Source of the DNA: Akkermansia muciniphila
Lineage (GTDB): Bacteria; Verrucomicrobiota; Verrucomicrobiia; Verrucomicrobiales; Akkermansiaceae
DNA: 64,000 nucleotides
NCBI RefSeq assembly: GCF_002884975.1
Contig: NZ_PJKB01000001.1
Span: 1,140,596 to 1,204,595 of the forward strand
Direction of reading: 5' to 3'
Made by a program: the position numbers and the translations under genes. Of this stretch, positions 50,537 through 59,290 are shown in pieces; the stretch's first letter is position 1, and the number at the start of each line of letters is the position of its first letter. Below the pieces are notes generated by a model, which had not been told where the DNA came from, made no database searches, and worked only from the letters and a program-made list of their open reading frames with translations.

Positions 50537-51703
50537 TTACTTGCTCTTCAGGTAGCGCGCCGCCTTGTCGGCAAACGCCTCGCAGGCCGGCTGGTTGCGC
50601 TTTTCATCCAGAGTGGAGGAGAAGGCGTTCAGCTTGTCCATCTGGTCCTTGGTAAGCTTGGTGGGAACTTCCACCTCCACTTCCACCAGCATGTCCCCTA
50701 CGTCCGAGCCGCGCAGGGCTTTCATCCCCTTGCCGCGCAGGCGGAAGATCATGCCGTTCTGCGTGCCTTCCGGCAGCTTGATGGTGGCGGCGCCTTCCAG
50801 CGTGGGAACTTTCAGCTTGCCGCCGGACACGGCCAGGGAGAGCGGCACCGGAACCGTACAGCTCAGGTCATTGCCCTCCCGCTGGAAAATATCATGCGGT
50901 TTCACGTCAATAAACACATGCAGGTCCCCGGTGGGTCCCCCGTGCACGCCGGCATCCCCTTCCCCGGCAATGCGGAGCTGGCTGCCCGTAGCGACGCCCG
51001 CGGGAATGCGGATGGTGATGTGGGAGTCCTCCCTCACGCGGCCTTCCCCGCGGCAGACGGGGCACGGGTCCGAGATGATTTCCCCGGTGCCGTGGCACGT
51101 GGGACATGTGGACTGCTGGACGAAAAAGCCGCTCTGCTGGGTGATGATGCCGCGCCCCTGGCAGGTTGGGCACGTCTTGAAGGATTCCTTCCCGTCCCGG
51201 GCCCCGGAGCCATGGCATGCCTTGCAGGTCACCAGGCGTTCAATTTCCAGTTTCTTGGTGCAGCCCTTCGCCGCTTCTTCCAGAGTAATGTCCAGATCGT
51301 AACGCAGATCGGAGCCGGGCCTCTTGGAAGACCTCTTCTGGCCCCCGTGGCCGCCGGCACCTCCGAACATGTCCGCAAACCCGCCCATGCCGGAAAACAT
51401 CTGGGCGAAAATATCCATCGGGTCCTGGAACCCTCCTCCGGAATAACCTCCGCCGCCCGCAGCGGGACCGCCCTGTTCAAAGGCAGCGTGGCCGAAGCGG
51501 TCATACGCGGCCTTCTTGTCCGCATCGGAAAGCACCTCGTAGGCCTCTCCCAGCTCCTTGAACTTCTCTTCCGCGGAAGGATCGTCCGGATTGCGGTCCG
51601 GGTGGTACTTCAAGGCCAGCTTGCGGTAGGCCTTCTTGATCTCATCATCGGTGGCGTCCTTGGAAACGCCCAGGATCTCGTAATAATCTTTCTTAGTAGC
51701 CAT
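50537..51703 (-). CDS. dnaJ: Chaperone DnaJ
   Basis: DnaJ stimulates the ATPase of DnaK and delivers unfolded substrates. The 388-residue protein has an N-terminal J domain with HPD at 34-36 and a Gly/Phe-rich region at about 75-125. Four CxxCxGxG zinc repeats follow ([32 protein letters not shown]), then the C-terminal substrate domains. It follows grpE by 23 bp. dnaK itself is not in the window. Confidence 0.97.
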   Translation of the reverse strand: MATKKDYYEILGVSKDATDDEIKKAYRKLALKYHPDRNPDDPSAEEKFKELGEAYEVLSDADKKAAYDRFGHAAFEQGGPAAGGGGYSGGGFQDPMDIFAQMFSGMGGFADMFGGAGGHGGQKRSSKRPGSDLRYDLDITLEEAAKGCTKKLEIERLVTCKACHGSGARDGKESFKTCPTCQGRGIITQQSGFFVQQSTCPTCHGTGEIISDPCPVCRGEGRVREDSHITIRIPAGVATGSQLRIAGEGDAGVHGGPTGDLHVFIDVKPHDIFQREGNDLSCTVPVPLSLAVSGGKLKVPTLEGAATIKLPEGTQNGMIFRLRGKGMKALRGSDVGDMLVEVEVEVPTKLTKDQMDKLNAFSSTLDEKRNQPACEAFADKAARYLKSK

Positions 51704-51726
51704 GTGGCGTGAATGTTAAAAAACGG

Positions 51727-52284
51727 TCAAACTTGCGGTTCAGGTTCCGGAGTCTGCGCTACCACGACGTTCGCCGGGCGCAGGAGCCTGTCTTTCAGCT
51801 TGTACCCCTTGCGGATGACGCGCAGGACGGTGCCCTCAGGCTGGTCGGAAGGTTCGCGCTGGAGGGCCTCCTCCGTGGCATGGTCAAACATGCTGCCTAC
51901 AACGGGCTCCACGGAAGTCACGCCGTTGCTGGCGAGAAATTCGTCCAGCTGCTTCTTCACCATGTTCATGCCGATGTAAATCATGGAGCCGGTGTCCGCA
52001 CTGGCGGCGGCCATGCCCATTTCAAAATTGTCAATCACGGGAAGCAGCTCCTCCAGCAGGCGCTGGTTGGCGAACTTGGCGCATTCCTCCTTCTCCTTCA
52101 CCATGCGCTTGCGGTAATTATCATACTCCGCAGCGGTGCGCATGGCGGTATCCCGCCACTTCATCAATTCATCTTCCAGGGAAGGTTCTGCATCTTTCTG
52201 TTCTGCGGGAGCGTCCTGAACCTGTTCCCGGACTTCCTTCTCTTCCGCATCCGCGTTCTTCTTTTCTTGCTCTTCCTTGCTCAT
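51727..52284 (-). CDS. grpE: Nucleotide exchange factor GrpE
   Basis: GrpE releases ADP from DnaK. The 185-residue protein has an acidic, Gln/Glu-rich N-terminus (about 1-50) and a long helix with AAEYDNYRKRMVKEKEE. The C-terminal beta domain contains EEALQREPSDQPEGTVLRVI and KGYKLKDRLLRPANVVVA. The ATG at 52284 lies 6 nt beyond the -10 box of a TTGACG/TACATT promoter, so the mRNA is predicted to be leaderless. It heads grpE-dnaJ-rsmE-HAD::folB. No CIRCE element is visible upstream. Confidence 0.96.
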   Translation of the reverse strand: MSKEEQEKKNADAEEKEVREQVQDAPAEQKDAEPSLEDELMKWRDTAMRTAAEYDNYRKRMVKEKEECAKFANQRLLEELLPVIDNFEMGMAAASADTGSMIYIGMNMVKKQLDEFLASNGVTSVEPVVGSMFDHATEEALQREPSDQPEGTVLRVIRKGYKLKDRLLRPANVVVAQTPEPEPQV

Positions 52285-52290
52285 GCGGCC

Positions 52291-52319
52291 AATGTAAATA
52301 CTTTTACCGAATGCGTCAA
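52291..52319 (-). promoter_or_regulatory. Promoter of the grpE operon, predicted leaderless
   Basis: On the minus strand TTGACG (52314-52319), 17-nt spacer, TACATT (52291-52296). The grpE ATG follows after 6 nt. Confidence 0.72.
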
Positions 52320-52419
52320 CGGCCCCGTAAGACATGGATGACGTTTGACGCGTGATGACTGGAACCTGATACAACTCCTCTATGCAGAAAAGGGAATGAC
52401 AGCCTTTCCGGCAGCCGTT

Positions 52420-52710
52420 TCAGTCTTCCGGAGCGTCCGCCGCAGGCAGCAGCCGGGCAAGCTTTTCCGCGCACCCGTCCGGCAGCTCCACCACCTTCAG
52501 CCGTGCGGACTCCCCGCGCAGCAGGGAGACGGAGGACCGGGGAATGTCCAGCCATGCGGACAGGAAAAGGATGACGGCCCTGTTTGCCTTTCCCTCCACG
52601 GGTGGGGCGGCGATGCGGAGTTTAAGCACGCACCCGGCGCGGGGATCGTCCTCCCAGCCCGCGGCCCCGCTCTTTTTTGCGTTGGGGATGACTTTCAGGG
52701 CCAGTTTCAT
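52420..52710 (-). CDS. DUF167 family protein YggU
   Basis: The 96-residue protein belongs to the small YggU/DUF167 family of unknown function. It has LKVIPNAKKSGAAGW at the N-terminus and the core APPVEGKANRAVILFLSAWL. A late VSLLRGESARLKVVEL segment completes the family pattern. Its start overlaps the hisA stop by 4 bp (ATGA), so translation is coupled to hisA. Confidence 0.88.
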   Translation of the reverse strand: MKLALKVIPNAKKSGAAGWEDDPRAGCVLKLRIAAPPVEGKANRAVILFLSAWLDIPRSSVSLLRGESARLKVVELPDGCAEKLARLLPAADAPED

Positions 52711-53492
52711 GCCGTTTCCGGTCCGGATTCCGTGCGTTGCCTGGCTACCAGGTCCGCGTACCTGACCAGCCCCCCGCCGAACAGGTCCAGGGCGCTCCCC
52801 ACCGTGGCGTCCATGGCGCCTCCGCTCAGGGCGTCTATCTCGTCAAAATCCCGGATATGGCTGATTCCTCCGGCATAGGTCATGGGCCGGCGGCGCCAGC
52901 TGCCCAGCAGCTTCACCAGTTCCCGGTCAATCCCGGTGCAGAGGCCCTCCACGTCCGCCGCATGAATGAGGAACTCCGCGCAGTGCTCCGCCAGCATATC
53001 CAGCGTCTGCTCCGTCACCCGGAGCTCCGTCAGGGTCTGCCACCGGTTCATGGCTACGGCCCAGCCGCCCGGAACCCTCCGGCAGCTCAAATCCAGCACC
53101 AGATGCTCCGCACCCACGGCGGAGACAAGGTCCTTCAGCTTATCCTGCAAAAACGTTCCCTCCGCGTCAAACAGGCAGGAGGTGACAATCACGTGGCTGG
53201 CTCCGGCGGAAATCCATTCCTCCGCATTTTCCGGCACAATGCCGCCGCCCACCTGAAGGCCGCCAGGCCAGGCCGCCAAGGCCTCCCGCGCCGCCAAGTC
53301 ATTGCCTGGCCCCAGCTTGATCACATGGCCGCCGCCCAGGCCGTCCCGGCGGTACAGCTCCGCATACCATGCAGCGCCGCGGTCGGAAACGAAATTGGTG
53401 CGCAGGGAGGCCGCATCCTGCGTCAGGGAGCCGCCCACAATCTGCTTCACCCGCCCGTCATGTAAATCAATGCATGGTCTGAATCTCGTCAC
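52707..53492 (-). CDS. hisA: ProFAR isomerase HisA, eukaryotic HIS6 type
   Basis: The enzyme isomerises ProFAR to PRFAR in histidine synthesis. The 261-residue protein closely follows plant/fungal HIS6-type proteins: RFRPCIDLHDGRVKQIVGG, GGHVIKLGPGN, PGGLQVGGGI, LVLDLSCRRV and the late VGSALDLFGG. Bacterial HisA is usually organised differently. No ATG fits the family start. A GTG at 53492 does, and it lies 6 nt after a -10 box. The gene is coupled to yggU and is not linked to hisB-hisH. Confidence 0.93.
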   Translation of the reverse strand: MTRFRPCIDLHDGRVKQIVGGSLTQDAASLRTNFVSDRGAAWYAELYRRDGLGGGHVIKLGPGNDLAAREALAAWPGGLQVGGGIVPENAEEWISAGASHVIVTSCLFDAEGTFLQDKLKDLVSAVGAEHLVLDLSCRRVPGGWAVAMNRWQTLTELRVTEQTLDMLAEHCAEFLIHAADVEGLCTGIDRELVKLLGSWRRRPMTYAGGISHIRDFDEIDALSGGAMDATVGSALDLFGGGLVRYADLVARQRTESGPETA

Positions 53493-53498
53493 CCGGTC

Positions 53499-53527
53499 AC
53501 TTTGCCCGGACGGCCCTCCCGCGTCAA
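53499..53527 (-). promoter_or_regulatory. Promoter of hisA, predicted leaderless with GTG start
   Basis: On the minus strand TTGACG (53522-53527), 17-nt spacer, weak -10 CAAAGT (53499-53504). The GTG start codon follows after 6 nt. The -35-to-start distance (35 nt) is the same as for grpE. Confidence 0.55.
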
Positions 53528-53638
53528 GAAGGGATTCCCCTCCCTTGCTCCGGCAGAAACGGGCGCGGAATTTACACAAAACCGGCCCGGGCGTCCGCTC
53601 TACCGGGTAACCTCCCCTGAACACCGTTCCAAAAGACC

Positions 53639-54094
53639 ATGAAAAACAATCCTGTAAAAAACCACATTCTTTCCTACTGCGCCGGGAGCGCCCTGTTTAC
53701 CCTCCTGGCCTTTTCCGCCTCCGTGGCGGAGGCCGGAATCCACATCCACGGAGAAATCCGCCTCCCGGCGGGCGGACAAGCCGCTTTCCTGTATGATTCC
53801 GCCGGATTCCCCATCTGGGGCTATGCCCCGTGCGGACGCCCCGTTTACGCCTATTCCCCCGGAGGCGCGCCCATTTATGCCATCAACGGCATTTACCGGG
53901 GATGCTACGTTCCCACGTGGAATCCCAGGCCGCACTACCGCGGCCCCATCTGGCCCGCCGGAATCTGCCGGGGGCACCATGCGGCGCACCCCCATTGCGG
54001 AACGCCATGCCCGCCACCACGGCCGCACTACCGGCCCTGCCGCCCACGGCCCCCGTACGGCGGGCGCCCGCCCCACTTCCACCGCCGCCGGTAA
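53639..54094 (+). CDS. Exported His/Pro/Arg-rich protein
   Basis: The 151-residue protein has a signal peptide (about 1-32, ending AEA). A beta-rich part with Gly-Tyr and Pro repeats follows (FPIWGYAPCGRPVYAYSPGG). The C-terminal third is extremely rich in His, Pro, Arg and Cys (GHHAAHPHCGTPCPPPRPHY). The composition suggests metal binding or a cross-linked envelope protein. No domain is recognised. Confidence 0.6.
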   Translation: MKNNPVKNHILSYCAGSALFTLLAFSASVAEAGIHIHGEIRLPAGGQAAFLYDSAGFPIWGYAPCGRPVYAYSPGGAPIYAINGIYRGCYVPTWNPRPHYRGPIWPAGICRGHHAAHPHCGTPCPPPRPHYRPCRPRPPYGGRPPHFHRRR

Positions 54095-54177
54095 AACAAC
54101 GGACGGACGCGGAAACCAAGGCGGAGCAGTCATGAGGCGGCCCGCCTCCCCATCTGCGGGAAGGAAGCGGAGTTACG

Positions 54178-55191
54178 TTACTCCGGGAAGGAAAGCCCGT
54201 ACCACCCTTCCCCGATCAGCTTCACCAGCGTGAAGGAATACTCCCCCTTGCGGTTGGGCTCCTTGCTGCGGGAAAGCAGGACGCGCATGCGGAGCATGTC
54301 CAGCCCGTCATTGGCGTTCAGCACCCGGTAGGGGGAATGCTCCATTTCCTCATTAATCCTGAACAGCATGAACAGGCGCTTGCCCATCTCCGATTTCCGG
54401 GGAACATGCACCATGGGGCGCGCAATGCTGCGCTCTTCCGAACCGTTCATTCCGGGAGCAATCAGCTTGAACGCATAGTCATTCTTGTTTTCGGAAACAC
54501 GGTCACGGATCATCCACACGCGGAACTCCGCAATATCCTCACCCTTCCCACGCGCAAAATCCTCCCAGTTCACCGGCTGGTAGCGGGCGAACTGCTGCCA
54601 GTCCAGCTTCCAAGAGCCATCCTGTTCATCCTTGAAGAAGCAGAATTCCATGTCCGGGGTTCTCTCAAACCCGATCAGGAGCTGGGCGCAGGGAATGCCT
54701 TCCACCTCAAGCACGGCAAAGCTCTTAGGCCCCGTGGGCTTGCTGGCAATTACTTCCGGGGGGGAGACGGCGTAATGCCTGACCATCAGGGGGAGGGATT
54801 TCAGGGAATTCCACACGAAGGAGGATTTCTGAACTACATCACTGGCGCTCAAATACTTCTGCGCCTCCACCAGGCAATTCTTCAACAGCTCCTGGCGCTC
54901 CATGGGAGGAATGTAATGCGGCGTCCAGAAACTGTAGTCCACCTTGTCCTTCAGAGCGGCCTGCAATCCTCCGGACAACATCTCCGGCGTGGCGCATATC
55001 CGCGCGGCGGCGCCTGAATCACGGGCCGCCTGGCGCTTCTGAAGCCAGAAGAAAAGACCGCCGAAAAACAGGCCCAGCGCCATCAGGAAGAAAATGACGG
55101 AAAGAATGCGGCCCAGCGCGCCGCCCGCCTTGGCGCCGTTCCCGCGCGCGGAAGGGGAAAGGGGTGGCCTATTTTCAGATAAATCACTCAT
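54178..55191 (-). CDS. Single-pass membrane protein of unknown function
   Basis: The 337-residue protein has a short Ser/Pro/Gly-rich cytoplasmic head and one membrane helix at about 30-52 (FFLMALGLFFGGLFFWLQ). A periplasmic part of about 280 residues with Trp/Tyr-rich segments follows (DYSFWTPHYIPPMERQE, WKLDWQQFARYQPVNWEDF). No domain is recognised. I took the ATG at 55191 because the frame upstream is not compositionally coding. A TTGACC box lies at 55233-55238 on the minus strand. The gene is divergent from the first bactofilin. Confidence 0.68.
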   Translation of the reverse strand: MSDLSENRPPLSPSARGNGAKAGGALGRILSVIFFLMALGLFFGGLFFWLQKRQAARDSGAAARICATPEMLSGGLQAALKDKVDYSFWTPHYIPPMERQELLKNCLVEAQKYLSASDVVQKSSFVWNSLKSLPLMVRHYAVSPPEVIASKPTGPKSFAVLEVEGIPCAQLLIGFERTPDMEFCFFKDEQDGSWKLDWQQFARYQPVNWEDFARGKGEDIAEFRVWMIRDRVSENKNDYAFKLIAPGMNGSEERSIARPMVHVPRKSEMGKRLFMLFRINEEMEHSPYRVLNANDGLDMLRMRVLLSRSKEPNRKGEYSFTLVKLIGEGWYGLSFPE

Positions 55192-55402
55192 TTTAAAACG
55201 GAAGTATCCACAGAAAACAACTGCGGAAGGATGGTCAAACACTACCGGAACGCCAAGGGCAACGCAACGATAAAAAACAGACACATTTTTTTATCCGTTC
55301 CGGAGAAAATTGTTTCACATCCACAAGCGGGTGATGTACATTAAACCGGACGAGTTTCAAGAGCTCCCGCCTTACCTTTCACCCCCCCTCTTTTTTAACG
55401 CC

Positions 55403-55999
55403 ATGTTTGGATCATTTACCACCGTTCCGGCCCCCAAGGGCAACAAGAATCCTGAATCCACCCCCAGCTGGATGGACGTAGCCAAAAGCCAGGACACTCC
55501 CGAACCCGTTGCGGAACCCGTTCCCTCCCCCGCCTCCTACGCCCCCACCACCCGCGTTCAGCAGCTTACCCGCAACGTGCTGAATTCCGATGTGGAAGTA
55601 GTAGGCTCCCTGCGTTTTTCCGACGACCTGCTGATTGACGGCACCGTGGAAGGCGACATCTCCTCAGAGGGCGTGCTCTCCGTAGGCCAGAATGCCGTCA
55701 TCCGTGCGGAAATCAACACCAAGTCCGTCATCATCCACGGCAAGGTCATCGGCAACGTTACAGTTACGGACCGTGTGGAACTGAAGAGCACCGCGGAACT
55801 GGTGGGTGACATCCAGGCGGCCTCCCTCGCTATTGAAGGCGGCGCCATCTTCATCGGCCACTCCACGGTAGGAGCCCCCACGGTGGGCACCGCCGGAGCC
55901 TCCGCCGCCAAGAAGCCCGCTCCCGTCCATGCCTTCGCCCCGGAACCGGAAACTGCCGTTCCGGCCAGCCAGAGCACGCTGGACATTGACGCGGAATAA
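55403..55999 (+). CDS. Bactofilin
   Basis: Bactofilins polymerise into cytoskeletal filaments of right-handed beta-helix subunits that help shape cells or place envelope enzymes. The 198-residue protein has a Pro-rich N-terminus and a central DUF583 domain at about 65-165. Repeating beta-helix turns begin VVGSLRFSDDLLIDGTVEG. An Ala/Pro-rich tail follows. I took the ATG at 55403 (MFGSFTTVP). It leads a likely operon with a second bactofilin-like gene and uvrA2. Confidence 0.92.
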   Translation: MFGSFTTVPAPKGNKNPESTPSWMDVAKSQDTPEPVAEPVPSPASYAPTTRVQQLTRNVLNSDVEVVGSLRFSDDLLIDGTVEGDISSEGVLSVGQNAVIRAEINTKSVIIHGKVIGNVTVTDRVELKSTAELVGDIQAASLAIEGGAIFIGHSTVGAPTVGTAGASAAKKPAPVHAFAPEPETAVPASQSTLDIDAE

Positions 56000-56070
56000 A
56001 AAGCTTTTAACCAGCCATCTTCAGGGGCGCCAAGGGAACGGACCGTTCTTTTGCCGCCCCTCTTTGTTCC

Positions 56071-56709
56071 ATGAACCCTCCCTTCCAGCCCATTCCGCGA
56101 ACCAGCAACGCGCCCTCCGGAAAAATCACGCGCCCCGCTCCGGCGCCTCCGTGGACTCTCCCGGCAGTGGCGGAAAACCCTCCCGCTCCCACGCGGGAAG
56201 TGGAATGCTTCTCCTGCCGCCGGAGCACATCCGTTCCCGTCACCGCCGTTTCCGCCAGATGCGGGCACTGCTCCGCCTACATCAAGCTGGATGACGTTAT
56301 TCTGCACAGCAGAACGCACAGGACCAGGGTGCAGACCTGCGGAAGCGTCACCGTACAGGCCAATGCAGACCTGAAGGGACTGAACGTGGAATGCCGTGAC
56401 CTGGTCTTATACGGAAGGGCGTCCGGCGACTTTCTGTGCCGGGGCGTCTGCAAGATCAAAACGGACCAGCACATCTCCGGCTCCATCTCCGCCCGCAGGC
56501 TGGTAGTGGAGAGGAAGACGACGGTGCTGGTCACAGGAGCCATTCACGTGGAAAACATCTGGATACAGGGCGCCCTGGAAGGAACGCTCACGGCGGATGA
56601 AACCGTTACCATCCACCGGCATGCCAAATTCCTGGGGGACATTACGGCGCGCCGCCTCATCATTGAGGAAGGAGGCGCCCACCAGGGCTCTTTTACCCGG
56701 CTTACGTGA
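56071..56709 (+). CDS. Bactofilin-like protein with N-terminal zinc ribbon
   Basis: The 212-residue protein has a Pro-rich start and then a four-cysteine zinc-ribbon pattern (C46, C49, C64, C67 in CFSC and CGHC). A beta-helix DUF583-like domain spans about 85-205, with RDLVLYGRASGDFLCRG and LVVERKTTVLVTGAI. It is 71 bp downstream of the first bactofilin and 1 bp upstream of the uvrA2 start. The zinc ribbon could allow interaction with nucleic acid or protein, which is inference. Confidence 0.85.
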   Translation: MNPPFQPIPRTSNAPSGKITRPAPAPPWTLPAVAENPPAPTREVECFSCRRSTSVPVTAVSARCGHCSAYIKLDDVILHSRTHRTRVQTCGSVTVQANADLKGLNVECRDLVLYGRASGDFLCRGVCKIKTDQHISGSISARRLVVERKTTVLVTGAIHVENIWIQGALEGTLTADETVTIHRHAKFLGDITARRLIIEEGGAHQGSFTRLT

Positions 56710-56710
56710 C

Positions 56711-59212
56711 ATGAACCTCCCCATCTCCATCCGCGGCGCACGCCAGCACAACCTCCGGAACCTGGATCTGGACCTTCCGTCCAACAAGCTGATCGTGTTC
56801 AGCGGCCCTTCCGGTTCCGGAAAATCCTCCCTGGCGTTCGACACGCTCTTTTCCGAATCCCGCAGGCGTTTCCTGGACTGTCTTTCAGCCCGCGCCCGGC
56901 AGGGCATGGAACAGCCGGAAAAACCGGAGGTGGACAGCATCACCGGACTGCCCCCGGCCCTGTGCCTGGAACAATCCGTCCGGCAGCAGAGTTCCCGCAC
57001 CCTGCTGGGGAGCATCACGGAAATTCTGGATTACCTCCGCATCCTGTACGCCGCTGCGGGCACGCCTCATGACCCGGAAACGGGCCAGGAACTGGTGCGC
57101 AAGAGCCCGGACCGGATTACGGAGGAGCTCGTCTCCCTGCCGGAACAAACGCGCCTAGTGCTGGCGGCTCCGGCGGAAACCCTGCTGGCCCAGGACCCGG
57201 CGGCCACGCTGGGTGACTTTCAGCGCCAGGGTTTTCTGCGGGTTTACTGGAACGGGGAAGTGCGGGACATTGAGGAAATAGGCCCCCCCTCCCCGCCCCC
57301 GCCGGACGCCGCCCTGGTCATTGACCGCATCATCATCAGAGGTGAAGGTACGGCCTCCCGCGTGGCGGACTCCCTGCAAACGGCTCTCCGTATCAACCCG
57401 GACGAGGTGCGGGCCATCATTACCCGCCCGGGGGAAGAAGCCGCCGTCCAGGCCTTCCACACCCGGTACCGCAACCCGGAAACGGGCTTCCTGCTCCCCC
57501 AGCTTACGCCGCGCCATTTTTCCTTTAACTCCCCCCTGGGCGCCTGTCCGGCCTGCCAGGGGTCCGGACTTAATGACCGGGAGGACGCCCCATGCCCGGC
57601 CTGCGGAGGCCTGCGGCTCTCCCCGCTGGCGCTGGCCGTGACCATGCATACCCCGGGCCGGGCCTACAATCTGGCGGAACTGACGGCCCTGCCGCTGGAA
57701 GACATGGCCGGGGAAGTGGAGAAGCTGGAAACGCCGGCCTCCCTGGCAACGGCCCTAAACCCGCTCATGGAGGAGATCAACAAGCGCGTGCGCTTCCTGA
57801 ATGAACTGGGCCTTTCCTACCTCTCCCTGGACCGTCAGGCGAACACCCTCTCCGGCGGGGAACTGCAGCGGGCGCGCCTGGCCTCCCAGCTGGGTGGAGC
57901 CCTTTCAGGGGTCCTCTACATCCTGGACGAACCTACCGCGGGACTGCACCCTTCCGATACGGACCGCCTTCTGCATGCGCTCCGGTCTCTCCGGGACCAG
58001 GGCAATACCGTCCTGGTGGTGGAGCACGATGAACAAATCCTGAACGCGGCAGACCACCTGGTGGACATGGGACCCGGCTCCGGGGCCAACGGAGGACGCA
58101 TCCTGGCCCAGGGAACCCTCCCGGAAATTCTGGAAAACGCGGAGAGCCCCACCGGAGCATGGCTCTCCGGCAAACGGAGCATGCCCGCCTCCGCGCACCG
58201 TGCGCTCCCTTCCAGCCGCCTGATTCTGACGGGAGCGGCCAAACACAACCTCAACAATGTCACCCTGAACATTCCGGTGGGCGCGCTGACCTGCATCTCC
58301 GGCCCCTCCGGGTCTGGAAAATCCACCCTTGTCCGGGACTGCCTCATTCCTGCGGTCAGACAGGACCTGGCCGGGAAAAGGGGTGTCCCACGCATCGTGC
58401 AGGGATCGGAACACGTCAACCGCCTCGTCGTCATTGACCAGTCCCCCATCGGCAAAACGCCGCGCTCCACGCCGGCCACGGCCACGGGACTGCTCCAGGT
58501 GCTGCGTCCCCTTTACGCCCAGCTCCCCCTTTCCAAGCAGAGGGGGTACACGGCGGCGCGCTTTTCCCCCAACATCCGCGGTGGGCGCTGTGAGCGGTGC
58601 CTGGGAACAGGCATGATTGAAGTGGACATGAACTTTCTGGGCAACGTCACCATGCCCTGCGACGCCTGCCAGGGCCAATGCTACAACCGGGAAACCCTGG
58701 AAGTCACCTGGAAGGGAAAATCCATCGCCCAGGCGCTGGCGCTGACCGTGGATGAAGCGGCGGACTTCTTCTCCTCCCTCCCCAAAGCCACCGCCATTCT
58801 CAAAAGCATGCAGGACGTGGGGCTGGGGTACCTCAACCTCAACCGCCGGGCGGACACGCTCTCCGGCGGGGAATCCCAGCGCATCAAAATAGCGGCGGAA
58901 CTTGCAAAAGCTCCGGCCTGGAAGCTGGCGGAGGACGGCAAGCGCGCCCTGTTCATTCTGGACGAACCTACCAGCGGCCTCCACTTTAATGAAGTGGCCC
59001 TTCTCCTGACAGCCCTTTTCCGCCTGAGAGCCGCCGGGCATACCGTCCTCTGCGTAGAACACCACAAGGATCTGCTGGATGCGGCGGATTACCTGGTGGA
59101 CATGGGACCCGGAGCCGGCAGGCATGGCGGGAACATTGTGGCGGAAGGCACTCCCGCCGCCGTGGCGGCCATGCCGGAAGCGCCCACTTCCCGCTGGCTT
59201 TCTTCCCATTAA
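56711..59212 (+). CDS. UvrA-like ABC ATPase, UvrA2 type
   Basis: UvrA proteins recognise damaged DNA in nucleotide excision repair; UvrA2 paralogues are often linked to resistance to DNA-damaging compounds. The 833-residue protein has ISIRGARQHNLRNL, a first Walker A (GPSGSGKSSLAFDTLF), signature LSGGELQRARLA and LYILDEPTAGLHPSD. The second ATPase has GPSGSGKSTLVRD, LSGGESQRIKIA and FILDEPTSGLHF. Two zinc-finger CxxC pairs appear in each half (CPACQGSG, CERCLGTG, CDACQG). It is about 100 residues shorter than housekeeping UvrA, consistent with loss of the UvrB-binding region. The start is 1 bp after the bactofilin-like stop. Confidence 0.9.
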   Translation: MNLPISIRGARQHNLRNLDLDLPSNKLIVFSGPSGSGKSSLAFDTLFSESRRRFLDCLSARARQGMEQPEKPEVDSITGLPPALCLEQSVRQQSSRTLLGSITEILDYLRILYAAAGTPHDPETGQELVRKSPDRITEELVSLPEQTRLVLAAPAETLLAQDPAATLGDFQRQGFLRVYWNGEVRDIEEIGPPSPPPPDAALVIDRIIIRGEGTASRVADSLQTALRINPDEVRAIITRPGEEAAVQAFHTRYRNPETGFLLPQLTPRHFSFNSPLGACPACQGSGLNDREDAPCPACGGLRLSPLALAVTMHTPGRAYNLAELTALPLEDMAGEVEKLETPASLATALNPLMEEINKRVRFLNELGLSYLSLDRQANTLSGGELQRARLASQLGGALSGVLYILDEPTAGLHPSDTDRLLHALRSLRDQGNTVLVVEHDEQILNAADHLVDMGPGSGANGGRILAQGTLPEILENAESPTGAWLSGKRSMPASAHRALPSSRLILTGAAKHNLNNVTLNIPVGALTCISGPSGSGKSTLVRDCLIPAVRQDLAGKRGVPRIVQGSEHVNRLVVIDQSPIGKTPRSTPATATGLLQVLRPLYAQLPLSKQRGYTAARFSPNIRGGRCERCLGTGMIEVDMNFLGNVTMPCDACQGQCYNRETLEVTWKGKSIAQALALTVDEAADFFSSLPKATAILKSMQDVGLGYLNLNRRADTLSGGESQRIKIAAELAKAPAWKLAEDGKRALFILDEPTSGLHFNEVALLLTALFRLRAAGHTVLCVEHHKDLLDAADYLVDMGPGAGRHGGNIVAEGTPAAVAAMPEAPTSRWLSSH

Positions 59213-59235
59213 AATTGGGAAAATCTACTATGATC

Positions 59236-59262
59236 TTGACCTGGTTCCAATTATTCTATAAC
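59236..59262 (+). promoter_or_regulatory. Promoter of the IdeS-like gene
   Basis: TTGACC (59236-59241), 15-nt spacer, TATAAC (59257-59262). The boxes are near consensus though the spacer is short. The ATG lies 28 nt past the -10. Confidence 0.65.
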
Positions 59263-59290
59263 GGTAGGGGAATCCCTTTTTTGTCCGTTT

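Noticed and set aside
52285-52420. CIRCE (HrcA) operator upstream of grpE
   Set aside because: No TTAGCACTC-N9-GAGTGCTAA-like inverted repeat is present.
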